Part shown: one piece after another, positions 13,952 to 16,695 of the stretch | Layout: each line of letters opens with the position of its first letter | Numbering within the stretch: position 1 is the stretch's first letter | Source of the DNA: Promethearchaeota archaeon | GTDB taxonomy: Archaea; Asgardarchaeota; Lokiarchaeia; Sigynarchaeales; SOKP01 | Length of the DNA stretch: 16,695 nt | Reading direction: 5' to 3' | Assembly (NCBI GenBank): GCA_016839845.1 | Contig: JAEOTL010000116.1 | Coordinates: 1 to 16,695, forward strand | Notes under the pieces: model-generated | What the model was told of the DNA's origin: nothing | Databases searched by the model: none | The model's input: the letters and a program-made list of their open reading frames with translations, nothing else | Made by a program: the position numbers and the translations under genes

Positions 13952-15244
13952 ATGAAAAATCAGTTTATCTCCGATAACAGAATTACTAATAAGTTTGTTG
14001 AAACTTATACTAAGACAACCTACAGAATTATTGGGGAAAGTAAGCATACCGCTATTAAACCTTGTCATTGGCTAGAACAAAGGTTAATGACCGGAAGAGA
14101 GAATCGAAATTGTTACAAAGGAGTTTTTGGCGTTAAAAGTAATAGGTGCATACAACTTACTCCTTCATTACCGTTTTGTAATCATCAATGTGTGTTTTGT
14201 TGGAGAGATATAGAATCAGGATCCCTTGGGAGCGAATTCAGTATTGAACCAGATGAGCCAAAAGATCTCATTGATGAAATTTTCCGCCATCATCAAGATA
14301 TCATACAAAATCATTTGCCATTAAGACGTTATTTGGACAATTATGAAATTATGATTGATATTTTGAACTATATGTTGATTAATGGGTCAGATTCACATAG
14401 TAACGACTCTCTTTCAAATAAGATTCATGTGTCGAAAAATAAAATCGAACGAGCAACGAATCTATTAAAGAATCAAAATTTCATTAAGCCTAAAAATCAT
14501 CACTTAACAGAGTACGAATTAGATGATGATATTCAATGTTGTATTGATTCAAGAGAAGAAGTTGAAATGTTAATAAATCGAGCTTTAACAACTCCAGATG
14601 AGATAATGCAAGCTCACAGTGAAGCGATGAATCCCAATCACGCAGCCATCTCTCTTGATGGAGAACCACTACTATATCCCAGAATGTCTGATTTAATCCG
14701 TGAATTTAAGGATCGTTCAATGACAACCTTTATAGTAACTAATGGAACACTGCCAGAAAGAATAATAGACTTAGAACTTCTACCAAGTCAACTCTATATT
14801 ACCTTACCCGCCCCAAATGAGCAGATTTATAAGCGTGCATGTCGCCCAATGATTAAAAATGGATGGCAAAAATTAAACAAAACGCTGGAACTTATAGATT
14901 CACTCTCTTGCCGAACCTTAGTACGTCTTACGGCAATAAAAAATCTAAATGTTAGCAAAAATTATATCAAGGATTATATTCAGATTATTAAAAAAGCCAA
15001 TCCCCATTTTTTTGAAATAAAAGGATTTACACTTCAAGCTAAAGCATTGTCAATTAACGATAGACTAAAAACTGATTATCCTCCGAGTTTTTATTTCCCG
15101 GAGTATGATTTTTTAGAAGATTTTGCACTTGAATTCGAAAAATTGAGTGGTTTTCCCATAATCTATAAAAATTATGCTAGTAGAGACTTTTTATTTGCTG
15201 TAAACTGGGAGAAAGACAAAGACCCAAAGATTTCTGAAGTGTAA
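13952..15244 (+). CDS. taw1: tRNA 4-demethylwyosine synthase (TYW1/Taw1) with inserted winged-helix-like segment
   Basis: This radical-SAM enzyme makes 4-demethylwyosine from N1-methylguanosine at position 37 of tRNA(Phe), using pyruvate carbons. The SAM cluster motif is C76-x3-C80-x2-C83-W-R. C38, C54 and C66 match the three N-terminal cysteines that bind the second iron-sulfur cluster in archaeal TYW1 (contexts KHTAIKPC, NRNCYKG and SNRCIQLTPSLPF). Other family marks are HAAISLDGEPLLYPR (230-244), TTFIVTNGTLPE (258-269), LYITLPAPNE (281-290) and a C-terminal KGFTLQAKA (357-365). Archaeal members are usually near 310-340 residues; this one has 430. The excess lies between residues about 121 and 206, where a helix, a short helix, LSNKIHVSKNKIERATNLL and a wing-like end resemble a winged helix. 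It is unlike eukaryotic TYW1, whose extra domain is an N-terminal flavodoxin. It has its own promoter. Confidence 0.93.
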   Translation: MKNQFISDNRITNKFVETYTKTTYRIIGESKHTAIKPCHWLEQRLMTGRENRNCYKGVFGVKSNRCIQLTPSLPFCNHQCVFCWRDIESGSLGSEFSIEPDEPKDLIDEIFRHHQDIIQNHLPLRRYLDNYEIMIDILNYMLINGSDSHSNDSLSNKIHVSKNKIERATNLLKNQNFIKPKNHHLTEYELDDDIQCCIDSREEVEMLINRALTTPDEIMQAHSEAMNPNHAAISLDGEPLLYPRMSDLIREFKDRSMTTFIVTNGTLPERIIDLELLPSQLYITLPAPNEQIYKRACRPMIKNGWQKLNKTLELIDSLSCRTLVRLTAIKNLNVSKNYIKDYIQIIKKANPHFFEIKGFTLQAKALSINDRLKTDYPPSFYFPEYDFLEDFALEFEKLSGFPIIYKNYASRDFLFAVNWEKDKDPKISEV

Positions 15245-15266
15245 GTGAGTAAGACAACTCAATATC

Positions 15267-15274
15267 TCTTTTTT
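15267..15274 (+). terminator. T-tract downstream of taw1
   Basis: A pyrimidine run ending in six T residues occurs 22 bases after the taw1 stop codon. Archaeal intrinsic termination uses such U tracts. One tract alone in AT-rich DNA is weak support. Confidence 0.3.
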
Positions 15275-15333
15275 ACCAATTGATCTCTTAGAAATTCAAA
15301 AAATTCAAATTGATCCCTTTCCACTCCCAAGTA

Positions 15334-15942
15334 ATGCATCTTATATGTTTAGATTTGGAAGGTGTTTTTACACCAGAAATATGGGAAGCTGTAGCGGAAA
15401 ATACCAAAATTGATGAGTTAAAATTAACAACAAGAGATCTTCCAGATTATGACGTACTCATGAGACAAAGGTTAAGGATTCTCAGAGAAAATAAAATAAC
15501 TTTGGCTGATATTCAAGCAATAATTTTACAAATAGAACTATTGCCAGGTGCTCTCGAATTCTATGAATGGCTTCGAAATACAGTGCATACCATAATTGTT
15601 ACCGATAGTTATGTCGAATTTGTACAATCATTTGCTAAAAAACTTGGTTATCCAATGATATTTTGTCACAACCTTGAAATTGATGAAGAGGGGATGATTA
15701 GTAATTATAACTTGCGTTTAAAAGACATGAAGAAGAAAACTATCAAGGCTTTCAAAAGACTTAATTACAGTGTAATTGCCATTGGAGATTCTTATAACGA
15801 CACAGGGATGCTGAACGAGGCGGATTATGGTATTTTCTTTAAACCTCCAAAAAATGTTGTGGAAGAATTTCCGCAATTTCCAGTTACAACAGAATATACC
15901 GAATTAAAAAAACTCATTTCTAATCATTTGGGAATAACGTGA
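15334..15942 (+). CDS. thrH: ThrH-type phosphoserine phosphatase / homoserine phosphotransferase (HAD family)
   Basis: In Pseudomonas, ThrH dephosphorylates phosphoserine and can move the phosphate to homoserine. The product here follows the remembered Pseudomonas sequence closely, including PEIW, the TTRDxPDYDVLM segment, RQRLRIL, GDSYND and EFPQFP. HAD motif I is CLDLEGV with nucleophile D7; E9 replaces the usual second aspartate, as in ThrH. Motif II is TDS (90-92), motif III has the lysines near 130-135, and motif IV is GDSYND (D152, D156). I chose the ATG at 15334 because MHLICLDLEG matches the family N-terminus exactly. A TTG at 15310 would add eight residues. The length is 202 residues against about 205. 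No ribosome binding site is evident. It probably serves serine synthesis here. An archaeal copy this close to a bacterial one suggests lateral transfer. Confidence 0.9.
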   Translation: MHLICLDLEGVFTPEIWEAVAENTKIDELKLTTRDLPDYDVLMRQRLRILRENKITLADIQAIILQIELLPGALEFYEWLRNTVHTIIVTDSYVEFVQSFAKKLGYPMIFCHNLEIDEEGMISNYNLRLKDMKKKTIKAFKRLNYSVIAIGDSYNDTGMLNEADYGIFFKPPKNVVEEFPQFPVTTEYTELKKLISNHLGIT

Positions 15943-15951
15943 GTTAATAAT

Positions 15952-16593
15952 TTAATTTAAATGCATTTGAATTGCTTTCTTTAATTCTTTTAAATTTATT
16001 TTTTTTAAAGCAGAAAATTCCAGATATGGGATCTTAGTTTTATCATTTTGGTCATACTCAGAATTGCGTACTAAATTAAGGCCATAGTCTTCAGCAACCT
16101 TAACAAGAAAAGCAATGGATTTATTTTTATCAAGGTTAGACATTTGATCTATTTTATTTAGAATTAACAATATGGGTATCCTAAATTCGTCTAAGAATTG
16201 GATCAATTCAAACGTGAGAGGTATCGTTTTTTTATTTTGAATAAAGTGTTTGTCTAATTCATCAACAATTCTTAATATATTCACAACCACTAAACCAAAG
16301 CAGTACTTACTATGATTTTTTTCAATATGAACAACGATTTGCTTTTTAATATGTTCCGATCTTCGTCGGCTAGAATGCTTTGTGTACCCAAAACCGGGTA
16401 AATCAACAATTTTATAAGGAAGGTTCTGTTGTGATATTGGTTTGATCATTAACGTGCTACCGGGTGTTTTCCCTATTTTTCCCTTAAAATTCCTAGGATT
16501 TGGGAGTAATAATTTTGTAATTGACGATTTTCCGACGTTTGCATTACCAATAATTAATAAAGAAGGCTTTTCATTCATATTCCTTTCTAACAT
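15952..16593 (-). CDS. engB: EngB (YsxC/YihA)-family GTPase
   Basis: This TrmE-Era-class GTPase is of the EngB type, which in bacteria helps large ribosomal subunit assembly; archaeal members are less studied. The G motifs are G1 GNANVGKSS (16-24), a G2 threonine in GKTPGST (41-47), G3 DLPGFGY (64-70), G4 NKID (146-149) and G5 SALKK (194-198). The PGFGY-x-K signature after G3 is diagnostic for EngB. At 213 residues it has normal length. The ATG at 16593 has no ribosome binding site. An in-frame ATG five codons on is preceded by GAAAGG at very short spacing (3 bases), so the start is uncertain by five residues. The stop codon of the upstream minus-strand gene lies 9 bases before, so the two are probably co-transcribed. 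The 3' end converges on thrH with 9 bases between. Confidence 0.9.
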   Translation of the reverse strand: MLERNMNEKPSLLIIGNANVGKSSITKLLLPNPRNFKGKIGKTPGSTLMIKPISQQNLPYKIVDLPGFGYTKHSSRRRSEHIKKQIVVHIEKNHSKYCFGLVVVNILRIVDELDKHFIQNKKTIPLTFELIQFLDEFRIPILLILNKIDQMSNLDKNKSIAFLVKVAEDYGLNLVRNSEYDQNDKTKIPYLEFSALKKINLKELKKAIQMHLN

Positions 16594-16602
16594 AAAAAGA
16601 TT

Positions 16603-16695
16603 TTAAATATCCATAAAATCCTCATCAAGAAAATCCTTAAACATCTTATCTTTTTCTTCTTTTGAAATAACGGGCCTCGTACTTATAGGGGATCC
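16603..16695 (-). CDS. C-terminal 30 residues of an unidentified protein (partial)
   Basis: On the minus strand a frame is open from the window edge to a TAA at 16603-16605 and encodes 30 residues that end in the acidic tail DFLDEDFMDI after a Lys/Glu-rich helix. Its coding status is inferred from the frame staying open, the charged amphipathic composition, and the 9-base spacing to the engB start on the same strand. No family can be named from so short a piece. Confidence 0.4.
   Translation of the reverse strand, partial: GSPISTRPVISKEEKDKMFKDFLDEDFMDI

Noticed and set aside
16690..16695. The window ends exactly in GGATCC, which could mark a cloning junction
   Set aside because: The same hexamer occurs several times inside the window, for example near 2043, 3056, 6441 and 14219, and a coding frame runs through the edge, so no vector junction is indicated.

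Overview
The window is AT-rich, gene-dense archaeal DNA. It carries a transcription factor B (TFB), an archaeal-type tRNA 4-demethylwyosine synthase with the extra N-terminal cysteine cluster, and TATA-like promoter boxes. It also encodes a eukaryote-like Arf/Rag-class small GTPase and a 1077-residue helical-repeat protein that starts with what looks like a dead GTPase fold. That combination points to an Asgard archaeon, probably a low-GC Lokiarchaeia-type lineage. This placement is inferred from gene content, because no rRNA or tRNA is present.

Layout. Positions 1-854 (+) hold the end of a probable PHP-family protein and a PAP2-type membrane lipid phosphatase. Positions 857-2098 (-) hold a Rag/Arf-like GTPase with long extensions at both ends, divergent from tfb at 2291-3214 (+). 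Positions 3247-6480 (-) hold the giant pseudo-GTPase/alpha-solenoid protein. Its promoter region (6481-6675) is shared with a plus-strand run and contains a perfect 8+2+8 palindrome. The run contains two tandem paralogs of an unrecognised helical family (6676-8061), a membrane protein joining an ECF-S-like half to a DUF2085 half (8110-9171), and a small alpha/beta hydrolase (9186-9719). After a 134-base gap come two membrane proteins sharing the same zinc-ribbon signature (9854-11979), and 2 bases later a multi-winged-helix regulator (11982-12875).

The right end is mostly housekeeping: a nucleoside phosphorylase (-), taw1 for wyosine in tRNA(Phe) (+), a ThrH-type phosphoserine phosphatase (+), an EngB-type GTPase (-), and the last 30 codons of an unidentified gene (-) just upstream of engB. 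No intergenic stretch exceeds 300 bases, and I see no CRISPR array, insertion sequence, tRNA or rRNA.

The unusual content lies in the protein architectures. These are a catalytically dead GTPase fold on a large helical solenoid that ends in a duplicated domain, a winged-helix-like insertion inside a radical-SAM enzyme, and a zinc-ribbon membrane protein with a duplicated membrane module and a duplicated C-terminal helical repeat, translated almost in overlap with a DNA-binding protein. The last arrangement suggests a membrane-to-transcription signalling pair, but that is inference.
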